A stretch of 64,000 bases of DNA from Scedosporium boydii (Eukaryota; Ascomycota; Sordariomycetes; Microascales; Microascaceae): positions 1-64,000 of the forward strand of contig NJFT01000058.1 in the NCBI GenBank assembly GCA_002221725.1, read 5' to 3'. A program made the translations under genes and the position numbers. Of this stretch, positions 35,887 to 47,000 are shown in pieces. Position 1 is the stretch's first letter, and each line of letters opens with the position of its first letter. Below the pieces are notes generated by a model. The model saw nothing but the letters and a program-made list of their open reading frames with translations, did no database searches and was not told the origin of the DNA.

Positions 35887-37635
35887 ATGTCTGCTGTTCG
35901 ATATCCAGAACCCGCCAACGCCGGAGGGGTCAGTGCCTACACACTATCATCCTCAGGTTTCCTTCTTTGTGTTCACCGTTCTAACGCACGCTGATGGTCC
36001 CTGCAGTTATCGTACGCCCCGGGTTCCGCCGAAAGAAAGCTCTTAGCGGCTGCTCTAGCCGAACTAGAGGGCTCCACGACCGAAATTCCCAGCATCATCA
36101 ATGGCGAGCGAATTTACAGTGGCCACACGAGCTCCCAAACCAATCCTTGGAATCATAATGGGCCTCCTTTGGCGACGTACCACGAAGTAGACCGACATAC
36201 AGTCACGGACAAAGCTATCCCTGGCGCTTTAGAGGCGCGGAAAAAATGGGCAAGCATGCCTTTCCATCAACGCGCCGCCATCTACAAGCGGGCAGCAAAG
36301 CTTGTCGAGACTAAATATAGGTGGAAGCTGATGGCAGCCACTATGATCGGACAAGGCAAGACGTGTGGACAAGCCGAAGGCGATTGTATCACCGAAGTTA
36401 TCGACACACTTAACTTTCACGTCTACTTTTGCCACCAGCTTTACCAGCAGCAGCCGCCGAAGCAATCAGACTCGGCTTACAGTAGTCTTGATTATCGACC
36501 GTTGGAAGGCTTCGTGCTTGCCATCTCGCCGTTTAACTTTACGGCTTTGGGCGCGCACATTTCCTTCACGCCAGCCATTCTTGGAAATGTGATCTTGTGG
36601 AAGCCATCGCCAATGGCCGTCCTGTCCAACTATATCCTGTTTCAAGTTATGGAGGAGGCAGGGTTGCCCAACGGCGTGGTCCAGTTCTTGCCTGCGGCGG
36701 ACCCCACTGTCATTGTTGAACCTGCCCTTGCCAGCTCTCACTTTTCCGGCATGCACTATACTGGCTCTTCGGCGGTTCTAAGAAGCTTGTCCGCTCAGAT
36801 CGGTGCCAACACGAACATCTACAAAACCTTCCCACGTGTCGTGGGCGAGAGCGGCGGCAAGAACTTCCATCTCGTCCACAATTCTTGCAAAGACGACGTT
36901 GATTGGCTGGCATCGGCAGCAGTACGTTCAGCCTGCGAATTTCAGGGACAAAAGTGCAGTGCCATGTCTCGCCTTGTTGTCCCGAAGTCGATGTGGGACC
37001 AGGGTGACCTAAAACAGGCGCTGCTCAGAGAGGTGGCGAAAATGACCCACGGGGATGCTGTCGAACAGCTCCACCACCCCCTCGGCCCGCTCATTTCTCA
37101 AGCTTCCTTTGATCGCTTCGGCGAGTTTGTCCGCCGAGCTCAAGACGAGGGTCACCGGCTCATATATGGCGGAAAGCAAGACGGGAGCAAAGGCTTCTTT
37201 GTCCAGCCGGCCATCTTCGAGGTCAATCAACTCGGCGACGTCACGGGGAGCGACCTCTTAACGAGGGAACTTTTTGGACCATTATTTGCGGTGCAAACGT
37301 ACGATGACGCTTCACCCACTGGCTTTGAAGACGCGTGCAGCTCGATCGATGGCACGAGCGATTATGGCTTAGCAGGTTCCGTCTTCGCACGAGATAGGGA
37401 CGCCGTGCAGCTTGCAAGTGAGAGGCTTAGGGATGCGGTGGGCATGTTTTGCATCAATGATAAGTGCACGGGAGCTGTCATTGGTGCCAATCCTTTTGGC
37501 GGGGCGAGGTTAAGTGGAACAAATGACAAGGCCAACTCGGTCAATGTGCTGCTCAGGTTCTCGAGTATTCGATGCATCAAGGACTCGTTTGAGAGTGGAA
37601 GCAGCACTCTGAGTGCTTGCCATATTCCGGAATGA
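35887..37635 (+). CDS. prnC: Delta-1-pyrroline-5-carboxylate dehydrogenase
   Basis: NAD-dependent aldehyde dehydrogenase turning P5C (glutamate semialdehyde) into glutamate. 556 aa, exons 35887-35928 and 36007-37635, 78-nt intron (donor GTCAGT, phase 0). The joined start, MSAVRYPEPANAGG then LSYAPGSAERK, restores the family's SYAPGS N-terminal block. Catalytic Cys331 lies in FQGQKCSA and Glu295 in VGESGGKN. ISPFNFTAL, LWKPSP and the C-terminal INDKCTGAVIGANPFGGAR (family: INDKPTGAVVGQQPFGGAR) mark it as P5CDH rather than another ALDH. Unlike proline dehydrogenase it has no obvious mitochondrial presequence, so an upstream exon may be missed or the enzyme may be located elsewhere. Symbol by homology to A. 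nidulans prnC. Confidence 0.93.
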
Positions 37636-38962
37636 TTATCAAATGCAGAGCTGATAGAATTTCTCGTCATCTCTTTTATAACTCTAGGAAAGTTACGATG
37701 CACATTAGAATTCAACTGCTGATACTTGGAACATGGTGATCACGTTGGCTTGGAAAGAGCATCATAGCATCGTCTCCATTCTGAAATCTACAACCTATGT
37801 GCGCTTTGTTTTTACTATTTTCCCATGCGTCATGATTGGAGCACAAATAACTAACCGTATGCCCGATGAATTATCAAAACACAGAAATGAAGCTAACGAT
37901 GAGACCAAAGCAAACTTGAGGTCTGCATTTTTAGCTTCGAGAACACATTAGGACACAACACAACTGTCTGGGAAGAAGGTAGGGGAATTTTTTTTTTTTT
38001 TTTTGTTTGTTTGTTTGTTTGTTTGTCTGTTTGAGGGGGTTTGAGGAATCTGGAGACCAAACTTCTGTGTATGGAAGATAATGGGAGATAGAGAAAAGAG
38101 CTCACTGGACGACCGAGGCTCGGTTTCTGTTTCCGACGCTAGTCGCACTTTTCGGATTCCCTACCCGATTCCAGAAGCAGACAATCCGTAACTAACCGGA
38201 CCAGGGTGCCCCGTACGACCGAAAATCCTACCCCTTCCCCTTCCTTCCCCCTTTCCTTCCCCTTTGTTTTTTCCTTTTATTTATTCTTTTTTTCTTTTCC
38301 TCTCGGAGTTTGCGTCATACGACGTAGTATCAGGTGTGGCATGGCAACCGTGTGGTAATCGTGTGCATCGTTGACAATAGGCTCTTACAGAGAGAGAGCG
38401 TATAAGTCAATCTTAAATTTGATCGATGACGACGACACGTATTTAAGCTAGCTCAGAATGAACCCTTAAATATAAAATAATCGTAAGAGGCGAGAACATA
38501 ACGGCATCCACGAGTGAGACGAGTCTTCTGTAGCCTGAATATGAGAGGCTTGAAACAAGTCCGTGAAGCTCGAAAGCCATCCTGAACACTGCCTTGGAGG
38601 CGGGCTTCCAATGCTGGGACAAAGACGTCTGTCAGTAATTTAGTCTGGTAGTCGAAGGGGGTACCCTTGACGCTGTCGACGAACAATTAAACAACAATCT
38701 AGCCCGGACGCGCCACCCCCAATGAAGGCATTTGAATGATAAAATCCATTGTACATAGTCCTATCCACTCCAAGGTTCATGCCGCTGTTAATTTCATCCG
38801 GGTTTGGACTTCGAACAAAAACTGACAGGAAAATGGAAGTGATCAAGACTTTAAGACCCAACAAGCGCAACGTAGATCGAGTTGCTCAAACCGTTCATAA
38901 TAATTCAAGGACATGCAGCGGCCGGAGATGAGATTGGTAAATAATTAAGTAGTGGAGGAGAG
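37636..38962. other. Convergent intergenic region, P5CDH / regulator
   Basis: 1.3 kb between converging genes. It contains a T/GTTTG-type simple repeat at about 37989-38033 and a long pyrimidine-rich stretch at 38229-38305. Short frames only; one minus-strand frame near 38640-38870 starts with a hydrophobic stretch but has no ATG in place. Confidence 0.45.
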
Positions 38963-41561
38963 TCAAAGGCTTCCTATAATATCTGTCTCTTGGTAGATAC
39001 CGAACTGATCAGCCAGGTCAAACAGCCGGCTCGGATCTGGATTCATGTTGTCCATGCCGAAAACCGGGTCCCAGCAATTCGGGGGCTCTTGAGGCGGCGC
39101 CTGGGCTTCCGGACCGGCTTGGGACGGGCTAGCGGGGCTTCGAAATTCCTCAGCATCTTCCGGGACAAAGTCCGATGGCAATAGGGGGGCCAAGAGCTGC
39201 TCTAAATAAGCTATCTCGGATATTCGCAGCCTTGCGATGACACTGCCTTGCCTCATCATGGCGGCAAGTAAAGAGTCAACCATTGAGCGCCAAGGCTTGT
39301 CCGTTTCCGTGACATATTCGGGAAGAACAGCCCCTATAATGTAGAGTAGGATTGCCGAAGAGAAGGCGTATTCCAGATGAAACGGTAGGAAGCACTCTGT
39401 GAATCGCTGTTAGGGAGGGTTCGGAGAATGCAAGACATCCCACCGTCAAACGTACCTAGCAACCGTTGCTTCTCCAATGAGCAGAGAATTCTCAGTGTTG
39501 TCAAAGCTGAGGTAACTGCAGTTTTCAGTAGAGAGGCTATCGGTTGTGAGATTATGTCTCTATCGATTCCAAGCGACGGGGCCTTCAGAAATGCTTTCAT
39601 AAGACACATTGCGAGCGGCCTGGTGGCCTGGAGGATACAGTAATGATACATTAGTGTAATAGCACTCGTTGCACGAGAGGGAGCTGCGTTCTGATTGCGG
39701 GTGAGGATAATCTCGTCTCCCTCCTGTGCAACCTCTGCAAGGCTCTGGATTACGGCCTTTGTATTCTTCACGAAAGAACTCCCCAACTTCTCGTCTACGC
39801 CGTAGATACCTGTAGATGTCAGAGATGGAAAGTACTAAAATTAAACGCGGTTAGATCGACTTACTGGTGGCCATGATAGCCAGCAATCGAGACAACTTCA
39901 CAGAGAGGGTGAGCGTGATTGCCATGGTGCTGTTGTCATTGTGCCACGGCAGACTTGTGGTGATATCGTCATCTCGGATTGAACTAGGAATCCCCATCTG
40001 CGCAGATAGTCGTCCATCAAGAATGTAGACTGTCCACCACAACAACTTGCAACGGCGGGAGAGCTGCTCGTTAAACGCCTCTTCAGGTAATTCCCGATGA
40101 ATTCCTTCAACATAGCAAAGGCGTAGCGCTTGCCCAATCTCCGAGCTAGTCAGTCCCTCGTCCTAACTAAGGGAGAGTCTAAGATAGCCTAGGATGCTTA
40201 TGAACTTACATATTGGAAAGCACTGACTCTCATGTCAATCGAGTGGAAGTACAAACCTGCCAACGACAAAACCTCAATTGATGCGAGGCCTTCGTCATGT
40301 AACTGGCCGAAGTCTGGTATCAGAGACATAGCACGCGAGGCAAACTTACTCCCCGCCGGCATCACACTCGGCCCATTGTTTGTCGTAAGCGTCGAAAGCG
40401 ATTCACCAAAAGCCAGAACCAACAAATATTCCGCGAACCATAAACGGTTTGTCCGAGCCACACCATGCGGATTCGTTTCAAATTGGCCCAGCCGCATTAG
40501 GAACATGGGTTCATCGATAAATTGAGAGAACAGTCCAAGGTGAAATTTGACCGTGTGAAAGAGATAGAGAGAGTAATCGACTGGCGGTAGGTCATCCATG
40601 ACCGGGATTTCATCGGACTTCAATGGTTCCCACTTCAATCGAAACGCGGTGCCATCCGTGTTGAAAGGATCCGGAGGCGTCTGGGGAATTCGAGGCATGT
40701 TGACTTCGACTAAAGCCACGAGCCTGCGGAAAAATGACCACGTGGAAGTGGGCCCCATGAAACCTGTGATACTGTCAGAGAATCAAATGACCGCCATGGT
40801 TTTGTTTTGGCCAGGGGGACATACGGTATCGACCAGTAGGATCCCTTAGGTACGTCGCATCTCCAACTAAGGGATTGCTAGTAAAGATGCCATTTTCCCT
40901 ACCAACGTTAACCTCCTCATTTACTCCGTACGAGCCATTGAGACCGGCGAGTTGTCGAGCAGCGTAGTGAACTGACGCGCTAATCAGCGATAGAATCGAA
41001 ACCGAAGCATTTGAAGTTATCTGTACCTTCCCTATCACCGTCGTTGGCACAAGCTTGTTGGCCTGCTTCCGATCGACTCCAAGGGGGAGGCGCATCCCAT
41101 CTCGCTCTGGGAGTTAAGACAGTTTCCTGCTGCCCTCCATCATGACCCGACCCTGTTGTAGACTTGGAGGGCCCTGAAGAACTGGTAGGCCTAGCAGCTG
41201 GTGTGGCTACCATAGTCGTCGCCGAGGATGGTGCCGATGCCGTTGCCCTCGCAGCCATTTGTTCTACGTGCAACAAATACCTAGAACATGAGCAAGCCAT
41301 TAAAAGAAACCATATGAACCGGGTCTTACTTTTCTGAGACCGATATTTTGGGATCATCTTCGGGAAACGCGCATCCATCATTCCGCCGGGTGCACCTAAC
41401 ACATGGATAGGTTCCAGAGCAGCGGACTTTTGCCACGCGACATTGCTGGCATCTAACGGTGCTTTCAGTACGTGCACGAGACCGATTCTTGAAGTTGGCT
41501 CAACTTACGCACGGGGGGCCCTTCTCGGAACCCGAGATCGCTTGGACTGTATTGGATTCAT
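38963..41561 (-). CDS. Zn2Cys6 (GAL4-type) transcription factor
   Basis: Nuclear DNA-binding regulator of 733 aa, eight exons: 41561-41509, 41461-41330, 41280-41027, 40971-40825, 40763-40210, 40138-39865, 39809-39456, 39396-38963. Introns are 47-71 nt and every junction is in phase. The zinc cluster, C-x2-C-x6-C-x5-C-x2-C-x6-C, spans residues 22-48 right after a very basic N-terminus (KRSRVPRRAPR), a likely nuclear signal. KISVSEKYLLHVEQM follows as linker. NPLVGDATYLRDPTGRYR with MGPTSTWSFF, and later LLWWTVYILDGRLSAQMG, are fungal_trans (PF04082) landmarks. It converges on the P5CDH gene, 1.3 kb away. It could be a pathway regulator comparable to PrnA, but I see no specific PrnA likeness. 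The donor of intron 3 has a possible alternative a few bases upstream. Confidence 0.9.
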
Positions 41562-42790
41562 GACCGAAATCGAGTTGTCCCGGGAACGGCAGAGCGAGTT
41601 GATGAAGGAGAATTCGTCCGAGGAGATGTAGGCTCGATAAGGTAACATGGGGTCCCACACCCCCGCATTTCCAGAAGCTCCACAGATAAGCAGGAAAATC
41701 CCCAACTACGACCGTGGTGGCCGGCACTAAGCGCAAGGGGTTGATATGCAGGCGCCCGGTCGTCCGACCGCTCCAGAACCCACCCCATTCTGCTTACTAA
41801 ACAGGCGAGGCGAGCTAGAGGGCATCTGTATCGGAGCAGTAGGTGGTGCCTATATTTTAGACTTCTACCCGTACAATTGTAGTGCTAAATCCTACCCTAA
41901 CCAAAAGCTTAGGGAGTGTTATGAACAGGGAGGAAGCGAACTTGAATTGCACGGGTACCATGTGGCCGTCTGCCCGGGTCGCTTCATAAGGTCACAGCCG
42001 CCCAGAGTCATCGCCCGACAAAATAACCTTCTGGCCTGACAGTTCACCCAAGTGGCCGATTTTCAACCAGCATTGGCAGCGTTTGGTCGACTATAAAATT
42101 CTGGATGAGGACTAGAGTGTAGCGCAGTAGTGAAGCTTCTGCTCGAGACTTTCCACGTTCCACGAGGCTCTTCTTGTCCAAGGCCAGGATTTAGAAATGC
42201 CGGACTCTTGCCCGTCGATGTTACCAATGGTTGCCCTATTTTATTTGGGGGCACCACCCGGCCTTTCCTATCAAATAATATTTACTACAAGCCTTCTAGG
42301 AAATGGCACGCTTTGCATCACCCGCGACTTCGCTCACCCTTCTTTGAGAAGTCATGATCCCGCCCCGAGTTCGCGCATTCACCCGCTGCGCTGCGCTGCG
42401 GACTCGTGCCAAATTATCGGTGATACGCGGCGATACGGATTTGCACACTACGGCATTGGTGTTCTCCTGGGTTATTACCTCGTCTTTGCAAGCCTATAGG
42501 TCTGCATCGTCTTCAACACCAAGGGCCTCACGGACTCGCACAAAGCAGCTCACCACGGCAGGTTATAGCGAGAAGCTGGAGCCCACCGAGGCACTTAACA
42601 AGAATTTCCACGGCCACAACTCGCCAGTACAGTTCTTAAGGACTACGTTTCCCGCGTAGATAGTATAGATAATGAAACTAAGCTTCTATATCGCAACTTA
42701 CCTGCTTTACTAATAAGCACTATAAATACTAATAATCTATCAAAAACTTCTATAATATACCTCTAACAATTATAATATTATTTATACTTC
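41562..42790. other. Intergenic, no supported gene
   Basis: The first few hundred bases are the regulator's promoter. Short frames only. From about 42660 composition becomes AT-rich (RIP-like patch) before the ankyrin-type remnant. Confidence 0.45.
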
Positions 42791-42794
42791 TCGC

Positions 42795-43640
42795 GCTACT
42801 CTCGACGGACCCTAGGGCGGCATACAAGATCATTCTAGAACGAGTTTGGAATTCACACGACGAGCGATGTCGTAGGGCAGCTCGTGATGCACTCATCCTC
42901 TTGCTGTGCGCGGAGCGACCACTTTCGATTCTCGAGGTGCGTGAAGTGCTGGCAGTGACCAGCAACGGACGTGATCCTCGACAATCAAACCAGACGCAAT
43001 GTCAAAAGGAAATATTAGAAAACATGCAAAAGAGACAGGAGGAAGTCATTTCACAGGACATCACCGCTCAGCTCCCCATTCTATGCTGCGGCCTGACCGA
43101 GGTCTCGCCAAAAGTCCCCAGGTTGGCAAACGGTGTGATGGTCGTCTTTGGGCCAATCGCGACATTCACCCACGCAAGCGTCAAAGAGTTCCTGCTGGGC
43201 AAAGCCTCGTCTTCACCCGAGACGTACCGGGACAATGGTTGTGAGGCTGATCTGTAGTTCCGAGCCGCCCAGATATGACTCAACTATGCCAATGAAACGT
43301 TTGCGTTCTCGCAACTTTCAAATGCTGACAAGGCAATTTCTTCGTCTCACTTCTTGGAATATGCAGTATATAAGGTATGCGCTATCTTGGTCTGGATGGG
43401 CGAATGGGCATGAGGCCCATGACAGAGGACATGTGGCAGTCGCCTCCATTCCATGACGGATTCATTGGTCAATGGGCCTATCTTCATAAACTAACTCTTC
43501 AGAGATCAGAACCTGTTTAAGCCGCGGAAGGCTCATGCCGTACAGGTTCTGTCCTATTATGGCTTACCGTGGCTCCGTACAAACCTTGCTCATATCAACC
43601 AAGAGGATCCGATCAGCCGTTTCAAGTAAGTCTTAAAGAG
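42795..43640 (+). pseudogene. NACHT/ankyrin-type protein remnant
   Basis: A frame without start or end reads AYKIILERV, then RRAARDALILLLCAERPLSILE, the helical region that follows NACHT domains in fungal NACHT-ankyrin proteins. Further on CCGLTEVSP and TFTHASVKEFLLGK match the conserved HxSVKEFL block. Stops at 43255-43257 and about 43276 interrupt it. The same frame then continues with LNYANETFAFSQLSNADKAI, and near 43560-43620 a piece (YGLPWL) resembles the start of the ankyrin part. No NACHT P-loop or ankyrin array remains. In fungi such proteins are linked to non-self recognition. Flanking AT-rich patches suggest decay within a transposon-damaged area. Family call is moderate. Confidence 0.5.
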
Positions 43641-44675
43641 TTCCTAAAGGAGTTGAGAAGAGAATTAGACCTGTTAGCGATAAGTCCGAGCAACTCGAGA
43701 AATCTAAGCTCAAGCAATTTAGGTAGGTCTCTTTTTTTTTTCCTTCTAGAAGGGGCACCCATGGAACCTATGATTCCTCAAATCCTTTTTTTTATCTAAT
43801 ATATAAAGCTAGTGACCGCCTTTATCTTATATCTTATTTAACTTAGCTCGAGCATTTACTCTTAGTTAGACCTGTTAAGAGAATAGCTATTATAGTAGAC
43901 TACCTTTAGGAAGTAGATAGTTTCTATTAAAAGCTCTAGTAATAAGCTAGATTTTATATCTAGTCTACTAAAAATAAAAAGAATAATATCCTGTATTTAT
44001 AAGCTTGTAATATAGCAATATTACCCTTGTTTAGTCTATATGACTTTAACTGGATATGTAATTATACTTCTCCTATGTTGTAGGAATTGGATTGCCTTGG
44101 CCTTATTCTAGGCTGCCCTGTTTCTAAAAGTGGACCTGTTTTGCTTTACTCACCCCCTATCAGCGAGGCTCAGCTTTTACCAGCCCTTGCTCAGCCTTGA
44201 TGATACTAGAACTCAGCTTCGAATCTGAAAATAGATTTTAGTCTACGCACTTTTCATCTTTGATTCTACTGGTATTGCTTAAGGGGGAGATGAGGACAAG
44301 GGCCAGGCCAGGCCAGTTGCTGTGGCACCTCCGGAGAATGCGCACTACTATCTACAATACTAGGGTAAAGGTAAGCAAGTATTACTGTTTTATTAATCGA
44401 CTTTCGTTTCTTCCGTCACCCTGCCTTCCTGATCTATATCACCCTGCAGGCCGTGTTCTCCTGATCCTCCTCAGTCCAATCTCCTCCAACTCTTTACACA
44501 ACTTTAGCCCCTCCTAGTAGACAAAGCCTGGGATACCGCTGCTTTCGTCCTTCTGCTGGCCTTCTGCTCGGGCAGGTTATCCTTTTAGAAAGTAGCCTTG
44601 ATAGCAACGCTCGCTAACGAGGAAGTAATCCAAACGGCTGTGAGAATCGCTAGTCGAGGGGGACAGAACCTAAGT
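43641..44675. other. AT-rich patch and intergenic sequence
   Basis: 43790-44040 is AT-rich with RIP-like composition, probably transposon debris. The remainder has normal composition and short frames only. Confidence 0.45.
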
Positions 44676-47000
44676 CTAGTTAGCTGGGTAGACCTGAGTC
44701 AGCATGGGAGCGAAGACGTACTCTTTCGAACTAAGATGAATAAACCCAATCCAAAACAGCCACTGCGCAACCCAAAGAAGCGGCGTACACATTGCCATGA
44801 GGACATATAGTGCAGATACTTGTCGCGATATACCGTTGTCCGTTTTTTCAATGCGTAGAGTGCCATACGCCGTGTACGTCCCTCTCTCACTGCTTATCGC
44901 CGATGTTTCTCTTGAGACACTGCTCATGGCTATCCAATGATGGGTCAAATAATCCTCGAAGCACGTCCAATACTCCTCCAACTGGCCTGTCGGTTTCTCT
45001 GCAGTACTCGAAGTTGTCCGCTTGCTCCTATGCCGTTTTGGAAAACCGGTTCTATCAGGTCTGACCGGCCGATTCGACCTGTAAAGCAGTGTCCGGATTA
45101 ACTGGACGAAAGGTAGTGTCGCGATGATGAGCCACAGGAGTGCTGCATAGTACATGACTTTGGCCGATTGCCCTCTTTCCGCATTCTCTAGACTCCTGAC
45201 GTAGAAATTATTCTCCAGACCATATTTGACGGTTAGAAACATGGAGTATGACGATAAAAATTGAAGGATCAATTCCGAAAGTAAAGAAGGCGCAGCGGTC
45301 GACAAATTCGCCGCTTCAGATTGTTGGATGGCAATCGGCCAGATCGTCAGCCATCCAAGCCGAGGCAGTGAGCACCAGAGCAGTATCAATTGGACAACGG
45401 GAACGCCTTCATAACCGAGGGTCTCGCGAATAAGAAACCCGTTCAAGGAGTTTGAAAGCAGTGTAACAGTGGCAATCAAAATCCCCTTGAAGAACCAGAG
45501 CTCCGGGTCCGAGGCGGACGGGTGGTCTAGGAGTGGTCGGTGTTCCGTTTGATGGGTTCCTTTCCTCTGACGGTGGAATGTGAATGTGGCAAGAAAAGTA
45601 GCTAAATTCGCCAGAGCAAAGCTTCCAAGCTTTCTCTCATTGGAGGTACAATTCTCCGCCATCATGGATCCCGGCGGGGTGATGGAGGCAACACTTGAAT
45701 TGCGTGATGGCTTGAGAGTCCACTGCCATGGAACCATCTCCAAGGGATATGGGGAGGCCACCCGGCGCCATTCGACTGAGAGACCCCGCCAATCCTGCAC
45801 GTTTCCACAAAGATCGTGGAGCCACTCTGCATATTCTATCCGGGTCTCGAAAATCTGGCACGAACCTCCACAGGTATCGTAACTAACATCGCGACAGAAG
45901 CAAGCCCTGTCTATTGTACGCTTGACTTTGCAATATCCACGAGAGTCGACCTCGCAAACATCCGTTGCACATCGACCAGTTAGCTCGATAACCTCCTTCG
46001 GCATATCTGTGACACACGTCGGCCAACGCCAGTCTTCGACCGGGATATACGCGAATCCTGTGAGTTTCAGTGTGTCCGTCCAGTTGCCAGGTAGGGACGT
46101 CGGTCCACAAGTGGCGTTCATCCAAAGCCGCTCCCGCGTCAAGGATATCTGTCTGGAATTGAAACAAGGCTCCTGTTTCTGATCCATAGTGAAGGCGCCG
46201 CAGAAGCAGTCTTTATCAAAGTAGTTGCCGTCTCCAATGTAGCCTCCAGTGAGATCATAGCCGACGGTCTTAAAACCTAGAGCGACCATGGACCGTGATG
46301 ATTCACTATATTCCCAAGGACGCCAAGGACGAGCGGCAGGTCCGGTATATTGGGTAGTGCCTGTAAAACTACAGGATGCCATTACATGCTGAAATGGTTC
46401 CATCGATGGGGCGGAAAGTGAGTTCCTTAGGCATGTTGGGGCTTCGTAAATCGTATTGACGGCCGCATATCCCCCAGCCAGGGAAGCTGGGGTGAGGTCT
46501 TCCGGCCCGATCGCGTCGCCGACATCGACAAGCCAGGCTCGCCCGGCAGTCTTACGAACCCAATCGTATAACTGGGCTTTGGCGAGCACTGATCTGTCGC
46601 AGTACGGGAGATAAAATTTAATAACATCGGGGGAAATTTCCGTGCTGAGACAGCTGAGCTGAGTGAGCCATTGATGGTGAGTGCATATGACTCCAAAGTG
46701 CGAGGTGCATCGTTTATGGGTACATTCCGTCATGGCACTCAGCCAGGTGGATTGATCCTGCTGAGCGATACATTGTGGCATGGGAATCAAGTCTTCGGGA
46801 TTGACCCAGCCGTTAAAATTGTCTTGGACCGTCGGGAGACTGTCCCCACCAGAGTTTTTGCTAGCAGTATAGCGCGCTTCCATAGTGATGCTGTTAGCGT
46901 CAAACAATGAGGAGGAGGCGCACGGGGCGGGTGGGGAAATACCTGTTACGGCTGCCCCAAAAACCCCAGTCACTAACAGATAGACACTGGCGAGTTTCAT
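44676..47000 (-). CDS. Cysteine-rich multi-pass membrane protein, function unknown
   Basis: 774 aa in one uninterrupted exon. The frame extends 15 codons further to a TTG, but the ATG at 47000 begins MKLASVYLLVTGVFGAAVTG, a clear signal peptide. The first ~450 residues form a lumenal/extracellular region with many Cys, including CFCGAF, CATDVCEVDSRGYC and ACFCRDVSYDTCGGSC. The C-terminal part has about six hydrophobic helices (for example FFKGILIATVTLLSNSL, VPVVQLILLWCSLP, VMYYAALLWLIIATLPF and LYVLMAMCTPLLWVAQWLF). This layout suggests a cell-surface sensor or scaffold, but no family is recognised and no function is claimed. The long intact frame shows that it is a real gene. Confidence 0.8.
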   Translation of the reverse strand: MKLASVYLLVTGVFGAAVTGISPPAPCASSSLFDANSITMEARYTASKNSGGDSLPTVQDNFNGWVNPEDLIPMPQCIAQQDQSTWLSAMTECTHKRCTSHFGVICTHHQWLTQLSCLSTEISPDVIKFYLPYCDRSVLAKAQLYDWVRKTAGRAWLVDVGDAIGPEDLTPASLAGGYAAVNTIYEAPTCLRNSLSAPSMEPFQHVMASCSFTGTTQYTGPAARPWRPWEYSESSRSMVALGFKTVGYDLTGGYIGDGNYFDKDCFCGAFTMDQKQEPCFNSRQISLTRERLWMNATCGPTSLPGNWTDTLKLTGFAYIPVEDWRWPTCVTDMPKEVIELTGRCATDVCEVDSRGYCKVKRTIDRACFCRDVSYDTCGGSCQIFETRIEYAEWLHDLCGNVQDWRGLSVEWRRVASPYPLEMVPWQWTLKPSRNSSVASITPPGSMMAENCTSNERKLGSFALANLATFLATFTFHRQRKGTHQTEHRPLLDHPSASDPELWFFKGILIATVTLLSNSLNGFLIRETLGYEGVPVVQLILLWCSLPRLGWLTIWPIAIQQSEAANLSTAAPSLLSELILQFLSSYSMFLTVKYGLENNFYVRSLENAERGQSAKVMYYAALLWLIIATLPFVQLIRTLLYRSNRPVRPDRTGFPKRHRSKRTTSSTAEKPTGQLEEYWTCFEDYLTHHWIAMSSVSRETSAISSERGTYTAYGTLRIEKTDNGISRQVSALYVLMAMCTPLLWVAQWLFWIGFIHLSSKEYVFAPMLTQVYPAN

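Noticed and set aside
38640..38870. Minus-strand frame beginning with a signal-peptide-like hydrophobic stretch
   Set aside because: Starts with TTG, no ATG in position, no family resemblance and no splice model.
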